DNA of 64,000 bases, from contig NZ_CP193934.1 of assembly GCF_050859505.1 (NCBI RefSeq), forward strand, positions 806,001-870,000, read 5' to 3'. Source of the DNA: Marinirhabdus sp050859505 (lineage in GTDB: Bacteria > Bacteroidota > Bacteroidia > Flavobacteriales > Flavobacteriaceae). The stretch's first letter is position 1, and every line of letters begins with the position of its first letter. The notes under the pieces were generated by a model, which was not told where the DNA came from, searched no databases, and saw nothing but the letters and a program-made list of their open reading frames with translations. Made by a program: the position numbers and the translations under genes. Below are positions 52,823 to 61,970 of the stretch, in pieces.

Positions 52823-53566
52823 TTAGTTCATCGTAGGGTTTTCTAATTCATCCAGCATTACTGCACGCACTTGCGCATTTATCTTACGCTTATCTTCTAA
52901 CCCAAGCCCATCGGTTGGAATACTTTTTTGCGCCTTTACGCGCATTTTACCTGGACTTCCGCTTAAAAACGTGTACGAGAAACGTTTTTTATTATCGTGA
53001 AATATCATAGGCGCAATGGGAATGTGGTGTTCTATTGCTAATCGAAAGGCTCCGTCTTTAAAAGTATCCAGCAATATGTTTTCATTTTCTGGGACACCAC
53101 CTTCTGGGAAAATACAAACGCTTAAACCCTGATTTAATTTATTTTGTGCTCTGGCGAACACATCTCTTCTACTTCTTGGGTTTTTTCTATCCACCAGAAT
53201 ACACGTACGCTTATAAAAGAAACCAAAAAGAGGAATTTTCGCCAGCTCAGCTTTGCCTACAAATACAAAAGGATTTTTAGTAGCATACAACATCAACATA
53301 ACATCGGTCATGGAGGTATGGTTAGCCACAAACATATAACTCTGCCCTTTTTTATACTCTTCTTCTCTTTTGATAATAGGATAAAAACCCATCCCAAATA
53401 AAATAATAGTAGCCCAAATACGTGCTAATCGAAAGTAAAATGGATACCATTCCTCTCGAAGGATACTTATAAGCAAAAAGGGAAACATAATCACAATGGG
53501 CAATCCCAAGAGAATATAAAACCAAATGCGGTATAAGAAGCGTAGTATGTTTTTGAGTAATTTCAT
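52823..53566 (-). CDS. plsC: Lysophospholipid acyltransferase (1-acylglycerol-3-phosphate O-acyltransferase family)
   Basis: A 247-residue membrane-associated acyltransferase. Motif I is VANHTSMTDVMLML (His83, Asp88), motif II is LVDRKNPRSRRDVFARA and motif III is IFPEGGVPEN. Two hydrophobic stretches at the N-terminus (WFYILLGLPIVIMFPFLLIS, WATIILFGMGFYPI) place it in the inner membrane. It adds the second acyl chain in phospholipid synthesis. A role in ornithine or other aminolipid synthesis is possible. Confidence 0.9.
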   Translation of the reverse strand: MKLLKNILRFLYRIWFYILLGLPIVIMFPFLLISILREEWYPFYFRLARIWATIILFGMGFYPIIKREEEYKKGQSYMFVANHTSMTDVMLMLYATKNPFVFVGKAELAKIPLFGFFYKRTCILVDRKNPRSRRDVFARAQNKLNQGLSVCIFPEGGVPENENILLDTFKDGAFRLAIEHHIPIAPMIFHDNKKRFSYTFLSGSPGKMRVKAQKSIPTDGLGLEDKRKINAQVRAVMLDELENPTMN

Positions 53567-53573
53567 TAAGCAC

Positions 53574-53600
53574 CAAAAATAGCGAATACTGTGCTACCAA
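53574..53600 (-). promoter_or_regulatory. Promoter of plsC (TTG-N16-TATTTTTG)
   Basis: On the minus strand TATTTTTG (53574-53581) with TTG at 53598-53600, the same spacing as before hemJ. It lies 7 bases before the plsC ATG. Confidence 0.45.
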
Positions 53601-53614
53601 AAGTCTAAAAAAAG

Positions 53615-53622
53615 TAACTTTG
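53615..53622 (+). promoter_or_regulatory. -7 element before trpS
   Basis: TAACTTTG, 62 bases before the trpS ATG, matches TAnnTTTG. No TTG at -33 was found. Confidence 0.45.
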
Positions 53623-53664
53623 TGCTCTAGTATAAATTCAATTAAAAATAACCCGTCACAATTT

Positions 53665-53687
53665 ATATTGAGCGGAGTAGAACTATG
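53665..53687 (+). repeat. Palindromic-repeat arm overlapping the trpS start
   Basis: ATTGAGCGGAGTAGAACTATG (53667-53687, core TTGAGCGGAG) ends with the start codon itself. It matches, with three changes over 23 bases, the arm at the nucleotidyltransferase start (61925-61948). Confidence 0.65.
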
Positions 53688-54653
53688 GCACGAATACTTA
53701 CAGGAATACAAAGCACGGGAACACCACATTTAGGAAACATATTAGGTGCTCTTTTACCAGCCATTGAAATGGCAAACAACCCTAATAATGAGTCATTCCT
53801 TTTTATTGCAGATATGCACTCTTTAACCCAAATTAAAGATGCGGAAATCTTACGCAACAATACCTACAGTACCGCAGCTGTGTGGTTGGCTTTTGGTCTA
53901 GAGGTTACTAAAACCGTATTTTACCGTCAAAGTGATATTCCACAAGTAACCGAACTGTCATGGTACTTAAGCTGTTTCTTCCCCTATCAAAGGCTAACAC
54001 TAGCACATGGCTTTAAGGACAAAGCAAATCGCTTAGAAGATGTTAATGCTGGTCTATTTACCTACCCAATGCTCATGGCTGCAGATATTTTATTGTACGA
54101 TGCTGAGATTGTGCCCGTAGGGAAAGACCAACTGCAGCATATAGAAATGACGCGTGACGTCGCTTCGCGTTTTCACGCACAATTAGGCGAAACTTTTGTC
54201 ATGCCAGATGCCAAAATTCAAGAAAACACCAAACTCATTCCTGGGACAGATGGTGCTAAAATGAGTAAGAGTAAAAACAATATTATAAATATCTTCTTAC
54301 CAGAAAAGAAACTACGGAAACAAATTATGAGTATAGAAACCGATAGTACACCAATGGAAGATCCTAAAGAAACAGAAACCTGTAATGTATTCGCGATTTA
54401 CAAACTCTTAGCTTCTGAAGCTGAAATTGCCCAAATGAAAAAGAATTACGAAGGAGGAAACTACGGTTATGGTCACGCAAAGCAGGCATTATACGAATTA
54501 ATACTCAATACTTTTGAAACGCCTCGGGAGCGATACAACCATTATATGAACCACCTTCCTGAAATTGATAATGCCTTACAAATTGGAGCTAAAAAAGCAA
54601 CAACTGTCGCTACCGAAGTATTACAACGCGTGCGTGCTAAAGTGGGATACTAA
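53685..54653 (+). CDS. trpS: Tryptophanyl-tRNA synthetase
   Basis: A 322-residue class I aminoacyl-tRNA synthetase. The HIGH-type motif is TPHLGN (14-18) and the KMSKS motif is GAKMSKSKNN; GIQSTGTPHLGNILGAL is the family signature. It charges tRNA-Trp in the cytoplasm. Its TAA overlaps the convergent dprA stop by 4 bases. Confidence 0.97.
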   Translation: MARILTGIQSTGTPHLGNILGALLPAIEMANNPNNESFLFIADMHSLTQIKDAEILRNNTYSTAAVWLAFGLEVTKTVFYRQSDIPQVTELSWYLSCFFPYQRLTLAHGFKDKANRLEDVNAGLFTYPMLMAADILLYDAEIVPVGKDQLQHIEMTRDVASRFHAQLGETFVMPDAKIQENTKLIPGTDGAKMSKSKNNIINIFLPEKKLRKQIMSIETDSTPMEDPKETETCNVFAIYKLLASEAEIAQMKKNYEGGNYGYGHAKQALYELILNTFETPRERYNHYMNHLPEIDNALQIGAKKATTVATEVLQRVRAKVGY

Positions 54654-55756
54654 ATAGCCTCAAACAATTTCCCGGGCAAAGGCCTAACAACCCCTTTTAG
54701 TTCTAAATTCAATAAGAGTGTAGCCACTTTAAAGGTGGGAAAAGAACACTCCAAAGCTATGGTGTCTAGCAATTCTTTTTGTTTGCCCTGAAGAAAGGTG
54801 AGCACTTTGTGTTCTTCTTCAGTTAGCTCCACGAACAATTGTTTTTGTAGTGGTTTTTTATTTGTTTCCTGTAGCTCCCAACCTAGCATATAAATCAGAT
54901 CCACCGCATTATTTAACAAATGTGCTTGATTCGATTTTATAAGGTTGTTGCACCCTTGGCTTTGCGAATCTGTCGCTCTTCCGGGCACGGCAAAAACATC
55001 ACGATTATAGCTATTTGCAATGTCTGCTGTGACAAGGCTCCCGCCTTTTTCGGCAGATTCTATGACGATGGTGGCCTCGCTAAGACCGGCAATAATTCTG
55101 TTTCGTTTTAAGAAATTATTTCTATCGAAAGGATCATCACTCCAAAATTCAGTAATAAAGCCACCGTTTTTTTCTAGTTTGGCCACATATTTTTTATGGC
55201 TTTTAGGATACATCTGGTTTAATCCGTGCGCCAAACATGCTATCGTTTGCAATCCATTATCCATGGCTGCTTTGTGTGCCGTAATATCTACGCCATAAGC
55301 AAATCCTGAAACAATAATTGGGTTTAACGGCGCTAACGTTTCAATAAGCTGCTGGCAAAAAGAAGTACCATACGTAGTCACTTTTCTCGTACCAACAATG
55401 CTTATTATTTTTCGGTTTTTCAGGTCGATAGTACCGCTTTCAAAAAAAAGGATGGGACCGTCAAGACAGTGTTTCAGTTTTTCGGGATATGTTGCATCGA
55501 GGAAATAACGGTATCCTATATTGTTTTGCTGAATGAACTGAAGTTCGGTTTCGGCTGCTGGGAGTTGCTCCTTTAAAGAAAGCGCTTTCAGTCTTAAATT
55601 TCCTATTCCGTCTATTTTAAGAAGCCTATGTTTTTTCTCGCTGAAGATCCCTTCGGCAGAACCAACGGCTCGTAATAATTTTTTGGCAGAGGTATCTCCT
55701 AAATTTTTTACACGTTGTAACGCCAGCGTGTAAAGCAATTCTGTTTCTGAAAGCAT
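54650..55756 (-). CDS. dprA: DNA-processing protein DprA
   Basis: A 368-residue protein. The N-terminal helix-hairpin-helix-like region (LGDTSAKKLLRAVGSAEGIF) precedes the Rossmann fold: SIVGTRKVTTYGTSF, VSGFAYGVDITAHKAA, ACLAHGLNQMYPKSHKK and RNRIIAGLSEATIVIESAEKGGSL. A winged-helix domain closes the protein. DprA loads RecA on incoming single-stranded DNA in natural transformation, though it is also kept by non-competent bacteria. Confidence 0.95.
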   Translation of the reverse strand: MLSETELLYTLALQRVKNLGDTSAKKLLRAVGSAEGIFSEKKHRLLKIDGIGNLRLKALSLKEQLPAAETELQFIQQNNIGYRYFLDATYPEKLKHCLDGPILFFESGTIDLKNRKIISIVGTRKVTTYGTSFCQQLIETLAPLNPIIVSGFAYGVDITAHKAAMDNGLQTIACLAHGLNQMYPKSHKKYVAKLEKNGGFITEFWSDDPFDRNNFLKRNRIIAGLSEATIVIESAEKGGSLVTADIANSYNRDVFAVPGRATDSQSQGCNNLIKSNQAHLLNNAVDLIYMLGWELQETNKKPLQKQLFVELTEEEHKVLTFLQGKQKELLDTIALECSFPTFKVATLLLNLELKGVVRPLPGKLFEAI

Positions 55757-55863
55757 TGTTTTAAAATTGCAGGGGAGCCATTAAAAATACAAATTTTTAT
55801 GTTGTTGATAAATTAGAACGCTTTCAGTTGAATAAAGCTGAAAAAAAATCTATGTTTGTTTAT

Positions 55864-56805
55864 ATGCAATTGGCTACCTACATAAGCGACCTTTTATACC
55901 GCTACGAGTGTGTGATTATTCCTGGTTTTGGTGCGTTTTTAACGCAGTACCAATCTGCCAAGATAGACGTAAACACCCATACATTTACCCCTCCTGGTAA
56001 GGCAGTTATGTTTAACCGCCAGCTACAAACCAATGACGGTATTTTAGCAAATTATGTAGCTAATGTAGAAAACTGTAGTTACACCTTAGCCCTTCAAAAA
56101 ATTCGAAATTTTACTGGAGAACTTTCGCTTCAATTAAGCGAAGGGAACACAGTAAGGTTGGAAAACGTAGGCGATTTTCATTTAAATGAAGAACGCGCGG
56201 TACAATTTCAACCTTCAGAAAACGGAAATTTTAGCACCGCCGCATTTGGTTTAGGATCCTTTACAACACAAGAAATTAGTAGAGAAGTCTACAGGAAAGA
56301 AGTGAAAGCTTTGGAAGAAAAAGCGCCCATTCACTTTACTCCTGAAAGAAGGACGGCTCCAGCATATTTAAAATATGCTGCCATTGGCTTACTGGCAATT
56401 ACATTGGCGGGTTTTGGCGGGATGAAATTTTACGAAGGCCAGGTACAAGACCACAATTTTGCTGAAAAGCAGAAAGCAGAAAGCTTAGTAGAATCGCAAA
56501 TCCAAGAAGCAACTTTTGTGTTTGATAATCCGTTGCCTGCGGTTCGAATTAACGTTCCTAAAGAACAAGGTAAATACCATATCGTAGCAGGTGCGTATCG
56601 TATTGAAGCCAACGCCCAAAAGAAAATTGACCAATTGGTTGCCAAAGGATTTACTCCTAAAGCTATTGGCGTAAATAGGTATGGCTTACATCAGGTAATT
56701 TACAGCAGCCACGAAGATAGGCTAGAAGCCCTGCGAGCCCTTAGAACCATTAAAACTACCGAGAGTAAAGACGCCTGGTTGTTGGTTAAAGAGTTAGACA
56801 AGTAG
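55864..56805 (+). CDS. HU-like (CCDC81) and SPOR domain protein
   Basis: The ATG at 55864 (MQLATYISDLLYRYECV) is chosen because the conserved domain starts there; ATG at 55852 is possible. It gives 313 residues. Two tandem HU-CCDC81-type domains (IIPGFGAFLTQYQSAKID, VRLENVGDFHLNEERAVQF) are followed by one membrane helix (KYAAIGLLAITLAGFGG, about 169-187) and a periplasmic SPOR domain (KYHIVAGAYRIEANAQKKI to WLLVKEL). SPOR domains bind denuded peptidoglycan at division sites, so a role linking the nucleoid or cytoplasm to the septum is inferred. Confidence 0.88.
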   Translation: MQLATYISDLLYRYECVIIPGFGAFLTQYQSAKIDVNTHTFTPPGKAVMFNRQLQTNDGILANYVANVENCSYTLALQKIRNFTGELSLQLSEGNTVRLENVGDFHLNEERAVQFQPSENGNFSTAAFGLGSFTTQEISREVYRKEVKALEEKAPIHFTPERRTAPAYLKYAAIGLLAITLAGFGGMKFYEGQVQDHNFAEKQKAESLVESQIQEATFVFDNPLPAVRINVPKEQGKYHIVAGAYRIEANAQKKIDQLVAKGFTPKAIGVNRYGLHQVIYSSHEDRLEALRALRTIKTTESKDAWLLVKELDK

Positions 56806-56868
56806 TTTTCACAATGTATTCCCCTACTTAATATTTCTTAAAAAATAGTCCCCCCTTTGGGTATTCAC

Positions 56869-56876
56869 TACCTTTG
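56869..56876 (+). promoter_or_regulatory. -7 element before the thioesterase gene
   Basis: TACCTTTG, 14 bases before the ATG at 56891, in a spacer of 85 bases. Confidence 0.45.
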
Positions 56877-56890
56877 CAAAAAATTTTGTA

Positions 56891-57406
56891 ATGGAACCGA
56901 AGTCCCCTAAAGAATCCCGTACCGTAATAACAGATTTGGTGCTCCCAGGAGAAACCAACCCCATTGGTAATATGTTTGGTGGCGAGCTATTGGCACGTAT
57001 GGACAGAGCTGCGAGTATTGCAGCGCGTAGACATAGCCGTAGAATTGTTGTAACAGCCTCTGTAAATCATGTAGCTTTCAATAAAATGATTCCTTCAGGA
57101 AGTGTGGTGACCGTAGAAGCACAAGTTTCAAGATCTTTTAATAGCTCTATGGAGGTGTATATGGATGTGTGGATTGAAGATCGTGAAAATGGTATGAAAA
57201 GTCTCTCGAACGAAGGGATTTATACCTTTGTTGCTGTAGACGAAACGGGCAATCCAGTTCCTGTTCCCGCAATTATTCCTGACACAAAACTTGAAAAAGA
57301 ACGCTATGCTGCTGCCTTAAGAAGAAGACAACTTAGCTTAGTTTTAGCCGGAAAATTAAAACCAGCAGATGCAACCGAGTTAAAAGCGTTGTTTGCTGAA
57401 AATTGA
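56891..57406 (+). CDS. Acyl-CoA thioesterase (hotdog fold)
   Basis: A 171-residue hotdog protein of the YciA/BACH type. The signature is NPIGNMFGGELLARMDRAA with the active Asp, then VTASVNHVAFNKMIPSGSVV. It hydrolyses acyl-CoA to free acid and CoA, usually medium to long chains. It converges on the envC gene with an 8-base gap. Confidence 0.92.
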   Translation: MEPKSPKESRTVITDLVLPGETNPIGNMFGGELLARMDRAASIAARRHSRRIVVTASVNHVAFNKMIPSGSVVTVEAQVSRSFNSSMEVYMDVWIEDRENGMKSLSNEGIYTFVAVDETGNPVPVPAIIPDTKLEKERYAAALRRRQLSLVLAGKLKPADATELKALFAEN

Positions 57407-57414
57407 GACAACGA

Positions 57415-58665
57415 TTACATTTTATAAATCCAATCGGATGGGTTTAACCATTTATTATTTCGGTTAACGACAAATTTTAAGATAGTCTTTCCAGAAGCTG
57501 GGTTTTCATAAATAGAGCCTAATTCTTGTTTTGTGCTTACTTTGTCTCCTTTTTTTACCAAGAGGTTTGTTAAGTTGCTATATACCGAAATATAATCACC
57601 GTGTTGTATCATAACTGTTCGCTTGGGACCAGTTTGCTGAAATATACTAAGCACCGTTCCTTCAAATACGGCTCTGGCTTTTGCTCCACCGTCGGTTACA
57701 ATTTCTACGCCACTATTAAATACCTCTACATTCGGAAATTGCGGGTGCCTATGCTTTCCATAACTACTTATTACTACGCCTCCTTTGGTAATAGGCCATG
57801 GTAATTTCCCTTTATTGGAGGTGAAATTAGCTGCTAGTGCAGTTGCTTCAGCATTCATGGCAAAACTTGAGGATACTTTACTCACTGTATTTCCTGTAGG
57901 ATTATCTTTTGCTGCTGCTTTGTTGGAAGCGGCGATGGCTTCGGCAATAATTTTTTCTATCGCCCGATCTATCGCGTCTGCAGCTTTTTGTTTGGAACGA
58001 ATCTGGCCGGTAAAGGTGCCTTCATCTTTTTTGAGAGATGCTATTAATTCTTGCTGATTCCCACGTTCTTTAGTTAGCTGGATTTTAGTCCGTTTATTAG
58101 CATCAATTAATTTATTTTTCGTTTCTTTTTGAGATAATAAATCGGTGTTCAAAATTTTGAGCAACGCTGTCTTTTCCTTGATAGATTCTCCTTGTTGTTT
58201 TCTGTATTTGGTGTATTGTTTCATGTATTGCAAGCGTTTGTAAGCTTGCAGGAAGTTTTCCGAAGACAACAGAAACATCACTCTACTTTGTTCAGACTTG
58301 CTTTTGTACGATTTTTTAATCATCGCGGCGTAATCTTCCTTCAGTTCGGTGAGTTCGGTACGCAAGTTGTCTATTTTGCTGAGGTTGTCGTTTATTTCGC
58401 GCGTTAGTAAATTGGCTTGGCGATTGGTAATTTTTATAAGATTTTCGGTAGAAGTGATACGCTGATCTAGATCTTCTACCTGGGTAAGGACAGATTTCTT
58501 TTCGCCTCTGGTTTTAAAAAGAAGAGAATTTATTTGTTGGATTTCCTTCAGCAAAGATTGCCTTTGTTCTTCTAGTTCTTGTTGCTTTTTGGATTGCGAA
58601 AATCCTTCAGCAGTTAACAGGAAGAAACAAAACAGGGCCAATAAAAAGGGCATTTTTTTGTGCAT
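57415..58665 (-). CDS. EnvC-like murein hydrolase activator
   Basis: A 416-residue protein with a signal peptide (LLALFCFFLLTAEGFSQ), a long coiled coil (about 24-250: LEEQRQSLLKEIQQINSLL, LTREINDNLSKIDNLRTEL) and a C-terminal LytM/M23 domain (about 290-416). The zinc site looks incomplete: the HxxxD segment reads FNSGVEI and the HxH motif has become VYSNL, so it is unlikely to cut murein itself. EnvC-type proteins activate amidases during cell division. Its ATG overlaps the stop of the DUF4292 gene by one base. Confidence 0.9.
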   Translation of the reverse strand: MHKKMPFLLALFCFFLLTAEGFSQSKKQQELEEQRQSLLKEIQQINSLLFKTRGEKKSVLTQVEDLDQRITSTENLIKITNRQANLLTREINDNLSKIDNLRTELTELKEDYAAMIKKSYKSKSEQSRVMFLLSSENFLQAYKRLQYMKQYTKYRKQQGESIKEKTALLKILNTDLLSQKETKNKLIDANKRTKIQLTKERGNQQELIASLKKDEGTFTGQIRSKQKAADAIDRAIEKIIAEAIAASNKAAAKDNPTGNTVSKVSSSFAMNAEATALAANFTSNKGKLPWPITKGGVVISSYGKHRHPQFPNVEVFNSGVEIVTDGGAKARAVFEGTVLSIFQQTGPKRTVMIQHGDYISVYSNLTNLLVKKGDKVSTKQELGSIYENPASGKTILKFVVNRNNKWLNPSDWIYKM

Positions 58666-59429
58666 TACAATTTCATTTCAGAATAACCGTCTGGAATATC
58701 AAACGGAAAATTGATAGAAACATTGGGTTCTATCTTTCGGTATGTTAAATCTATTTTGGTGGTACTGTCTTTTTCTGATGCCGTCACGTGTATTTCTGAA
58801 GGATATAAACCCCCTTCAATAGTTTGGTAATCATCATACCGAATGGTTAAAATCCTCCCTTCAGAGGGCTGTGAAAGCGTTTCTGAAGCAATTTTGAAAT
58901 TCCCGGAGAGCAATACCAAGGAATGAATAAAATTGAACGGCTGCGTCTTGGGTTGTAATTTGTAGTTGTCTGCAACAATTTCTGAAGTATATTGGCCATT
59001 TTCAATAGGAAAAATACTTTGTCCTAATAAAATGGCTTGTGCTTTTTTGAAATCAATTTCGGTTCCCAACCACTCACTCAATAAGCTGAAATCACCGTCA
59101 AAATAAGTTCCTCCTACAGTTTCGTAGTAACTCACACGGTCTGGAGTAATCTTGGCTTTGGCGAGGGTAATGCCTATGAGAGAAGCTTTCATCCAGATTA
59201 CCTTATCCTTTTCCATGCGTAAGCTTACGGTAATGCTCTGTTGTTTTTTTTCGTCTTCGTACACCACATAAATTCTTGCAGCCAGTGTATTAAAGTCTGG
59301 TGATGCATCATAGTGAGACTTTACAATGTTTTTAACAGCAAGATCTTCGGCACTACCCGTTACAGTTTTGGTTCCTTTACAGGAAATTAATACCAGGGTG
59401 AAGAGTGCTAGTAGCAGTGGTTTGTTCAT
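58665..59429 (-). CDS. DUF4292 lipoprotein
   Basis: A 254-residue protein with a lipobox ending TLVLISC (Cys17). The mature part is a beta-rich LolA/LolB-like fold (LAARIYVVYEDEKKQQSITVSLRME, YPSEIHVTASEKDSTTKIDLTYRKI), matching DUF4292. A role in lipoprotein or envelope assembly is inferred from fold and from the neighbouring TPR and EnvC genes. It starts 1 base after the TPR gene, which stops at 59431. Confidence 0.88.
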   Translation of the reverse strand: MNKPLLLALFTLVLISCKGTKTVTGSAEDLAVKNIVKSHYDASPDFNTLAARIYVVYEDEKKQQSITVSLRMEKDKVIWMKASLIGITLAKAKITPDRVSYYETVGGTYFDGDFSLLSEWLGTEIDFKKAQAILLGQSIFPIENGQYTSEIVADNYKLQPKTQPFNFIHSLVLLSGNFKIASETLSQPSEGRILTIRYDDYQTIEGGLYPSEIHVTASEKDSTTKIDLTYRKIEPNVSINFPFDIPDGYSEMKL

Positions 59430-59430
59430 A

Positions 59431-60819
59431 TTAGTTATCTAGCTTGATTTGGGCCGCTTTTAATTTAAAAGAGGCCGCTTTATTTGTATCTCCTTTGGCT
59501 TCATAGGCGGTACGCAATTGATCGTAAAAATCGCGCTCTACCCGCGGATCGTCTAACAGGAAATCAAGCCCTGTTTCTAAACTTTCAATCGCAGTATCTG
59601 ATTTTCCCAAACGGTTATTCGCGACTCCATTCAGCAAGTAAAAGAATGCTTGTGCAGGAAACGTGCCTAGAGCTTCTTCGCTCAAATTGGCTGCCTCGGT
59701 ATTCTTCTGAAGGTCTATTTGTAATAATAATGTGTTTTTAAGCAAACTGTAATTATCATCGTCCAGTTTTATTCCTTTTTCGTAAAATGTAAGGGCGACT
59801 TCTTTCTTTCCTTTGGAAACGTAATAGGTGCCAAGGGTTTCATACACTTCGCCAGAACCATCATTGTTGAAGGATGCCACCACTTTATCTACATGGGCTT
59901 CATACGCTGGATTTTCGTTCACAAAACCAATAAAATCTGCCAGGACTTTGTATTTGCTCTCCTTTTCAATTTTGGACGAATTAAACACAATGTCCATAGA
60001 TTTGAAAGCTTCTTCGTTCTGTCCATCATCCAGATAGAATTTATACAATGCTAAATGCACCAACTCACTTTCGGGCTGATTTTTTAATAACTCTTTTGCC
60101 GTTTCGAAAGCTTTTTCGGTAGTGCCTTCTTCGCTGTATAGAAAGATTAAGTTTAAGTAATCCTGCTCATTCTCCGGGTTCTCGTCTATCTTATCCTGAA
60201 GGTTGGTGATAGCTCCTTCGCTATTGCCTGTAACTTTGTAAATATTACGCCTCAAGGCATTCCGGTACGCACTTTCCCCCCAGGACTCATCCAACTCATC
60301 TAGTAGCTCCAAAGCCTTGTCGTATTGTTTGGTACGACCGTATAAGTTCACTAAATCTTCTTTATAATCTTCGTCTTTTTTAATTAGTTTTTGAACTAAT
60401 GGAATTGCCTTTTCATATTCACTGGTTTCGTAGTACACATCGTATAAAGCTTCTTGAACATCCATATTTCCCGACTGGGTTGTTAGAACAGCATTAAAAC
60501 TAGCTTCTGCTTCGTCATAGCGTTTTAGTTCGGCAAGATTTTTTCCTTTTTCAAAATTAACGACAGCAATGTTTTTGGAATCTCCGTTAGCGGCTCTTTC
60601 AGCAAGAGTAAGTGCATCCAGCGCTAGCTCGAAGTTTTCGATTCCTTTTTGTTTTAACGCTTCAAAGAAGTTCTCCTGAAACGCATCGGTCACTGTACCC
60701 AAATCTTCGTTCACTGTGGCACTGTCCTGGTCTGGCACTTCATCTTGGGCATAAGTGATTGAAGCGGAAAGGAGGATTCCCCAGAGAAGTGATAAAAAAT
60801 ATAGTTGTTTTAGTTTCAT
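59431..60819 (-). CDS. Exported tetratricopeptide repeat protein
   Basis: A 462-residue protein with a signal peptide ending ASITYAQ. From about residue 60 to the end it consists of TPR-like repeats (LKRYDEAEASFNAVLTTQ, TSEYEKAIPLVQKLIKKD, GTTEKAFETAKELLKNQP, GKKEVALTFYEKGIKLD). Such proteins act as scaffolds; here it is tightly linked with DUF4292 and EnvC, a gene set conserved in Flavobacteriia. No catalytic domain. Confidence 0.88.
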   Translation of the reverse strand: MKLKQLYFLSLLWGILLSASITYAQDEVPDQDSATVNEDLGTVTDAFQENFFEALKQKGIENFELALDALTLAERAANGDSKNIAVVNFEKGKNLAELKRYDEAEASFNAVLTTQSGNMDVQEALYDVYYETSEYEKAIPLVQKLIKKDEDYKEDLVNLYGRTKQYDKALELLDELDESWGESAYRNALRRNIYKVTGNSEGAITNLQDKIDENPENEQDYLNLIFLYSEEGTTEKAFETAKELLKNQPESELVHLALYKFYLDDGQNEEAFKSMDIVFNSSKIEKESKYKVLADFIGFVNENPAYEAHVDKVVASFNNDGSGEVYETLGTYYVSKGKKEVALTFYEKGIKLDDDNYSLLKNTLLLQIDLQKNTEAANLSEEALGTFPAQAFFYLLNGVANNRLGKSDTAIESLETGLDFLLDDPRVERDFYDQLRTAYEAKGDTNKAASFKLKAAQIKLDN

Positions 60820-60840
60820 TGTCCCTAGTCCTTCACTGAA

Positions 60841-60895
60841 CTTTTGTGCTCCGCCGCGGCGGATTCAAAAGATTTGACTCTCCTGGAGGGAGAGT
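60841..60895. repeat. Two hairpins before the TPR gene
   Basis: CTTTTG (60841-60846) ... TCCGCCGCGGCGGA (60850-60863, perfect palindrome) ... CAAAAG (60866-60871) forms one long stem. ACTCTCC (60877-60883) and GGAGAGT (60889-60895) form a second. They lie between the nucleotidyltransferase stop and the TPR start on the minus strand. Confidence 0.65.
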
Positions 60896-60910
60896 ATTAA
60901 TTAAACTGTA

Positions 60911-61927
60911 TTATTTTAATTGCGAATAATCTCCGATACTCACGTTGGTAAAATTACCGTCAAATGTAGCGTGATTACCTATCATTGCGCTGTCTAAGGT
61001 AGCATTTTTAATCACTGAGTGCGTTTGGATTATACTATTTTTAACGGTGCTACCCTCAATAAGTGTGCCTTGCCCTACTGAAACATACGGGCCTACGGTG
61101 CTATTTTTAAGCACCACACCTTCAGCAATGAAGCAAGGCTCTATAATAGTTGCGTTTTCCTTGGTGATGTTTGCTGAAATTAAAGGTTCCTTGGCTTCGG
61201 ATAAGAAACCCAACATTCGCTGATTGGTTTCTACAGTAACTTCTTTATTTCCGCAGTCCATCCATTCGCTTACGGCACCTGTTTTAAAGACTTTACCGGC
61301 AGCCATCATACGCTTGATACCGTCATTAATCTGGTATTCGCCTCCATTAATGATGTTGTTATCTAAAACATATTGTAATTCCTTTTTAAGCACGCTTACA
61401 TCCTTAAAATAGTAAATTCCAATCACGGCTTGATCGCTTACAAAGGTTTCTGGCTTTTCAACCAGCTCGATGATTTCATTTTTCTCATTTAAATTTACCA
61501 CGCCGTATGCTTCTGGATTTTTCACTTTCTTGGTCCAGATGACGGCATCTGCTTCTTTGTCCAAATCGAAATCGGCTCTAATCAACGTATCTGCATACGC
61601 AATCACGGCGGGTCCGCTTAAGGATGGTTCTGCACACATAATGGCATGGCCTGTTCCTTTTGGGTCTAATTGGCGATAAATACTTGGTTTTGCGCCTAGT
61701 TCTCTTGCCAGTTCTTTTAAGCTTTCTACTACATCTTCGCCAAAGAACGCAGGATCGCCCAGAATAAAGGCGATTTCTTCTATGTCTTCATTCAAAACGC
61801 CAGCGATATCTGCTACCAAACGGTGCACGATGGGTTTGCCTGCTACAGGAATAAGCGGTTTTGGAACGGTTAAGGTATGTGGGCGAAGGCGACTTCCGCG
61901 GCCTGCCATTGGAACAATGATCTTCAT
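60911..61927 (-). CDS. Sugar-phosphate nucleotidyltransferase with C-terminal left-handed beta-helix
   Basis: The start is ATG at 61927 (MKIIVPMAGRGSRLRPHTL); reading on to 61954 would add only MPHIERSRN, a translation of a repeat arm. The 338-residue protein has the NTP-binding GRGSRLRPHT and VPKPLIPVAGKPI motifs, and after residue about 250 hexapeptide repeats (NSTVGPYVSVGQGTLIEGS, SVIKNATLDSAMIGNHATF). It is like glucose-1-phosphate thymidylyl- or uridylyltransferases. The nucleotide and sugar are not certain. It probably serves surface polysaccharide synthesis with the flippase gene. Confidence 0.9.
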   Translation of the reverse strand: MKIIVPMAGRGSRLRPHTLTVPKPLIPVAGKPIVHRLVADIAGVLNEDIEEIAFILGDPAFFGEDVVESLKELARELGAKPSIYRQLDPKGTGHAIMCAEPSLSGPAVIAYADTLIRADFDLDKEADAVIWTKKVKNPEAYGVVNLNEKNEIIELVEKPETFVSDQAVIGIYYFKDVSVLKKELQYVLDNNIINGGEYQINDGIKRMMAAGKVFKTGAVSEWMDCGNKEVTVETNQRMLGFLSEAKEPLISANITKENATIIEPCFIAEGVVLKNSTVGPYVSVGQGTLIEGSTVKNSIIQTHSVIKNATLDSAMIGNHATFDGNFTNVSIGDYSQLK

Positions 61928-61928
61928 A

Positions 61929-61948
61929 TTTCGACTCCGCTCAATATG
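61929..61948. repeat. Palindromic-repeat arm at the nucleotidyltransferase start
   Basis: TTTCGACTCCGCTCAATATG on the plus strand, ending 1 base from the start codon on the minus strand. It is the close relative of the arm at the trpS start. Confidence 0.65.
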
Positions 61949-61970
61949 CGGCATTTTTGTTATAAATTAT

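Noticed and set aside
54640..54660. Frameshift between trpS and dprA
   Set aside because: The genes are convergent and merely share 4 bases at their stops; both are full length.
55828..55863. Longer N-terminus for the HU/SPOR protein
   Set aside because: The extra residues begin at a TTG and the conserved domain starts at the ATG at 55864.
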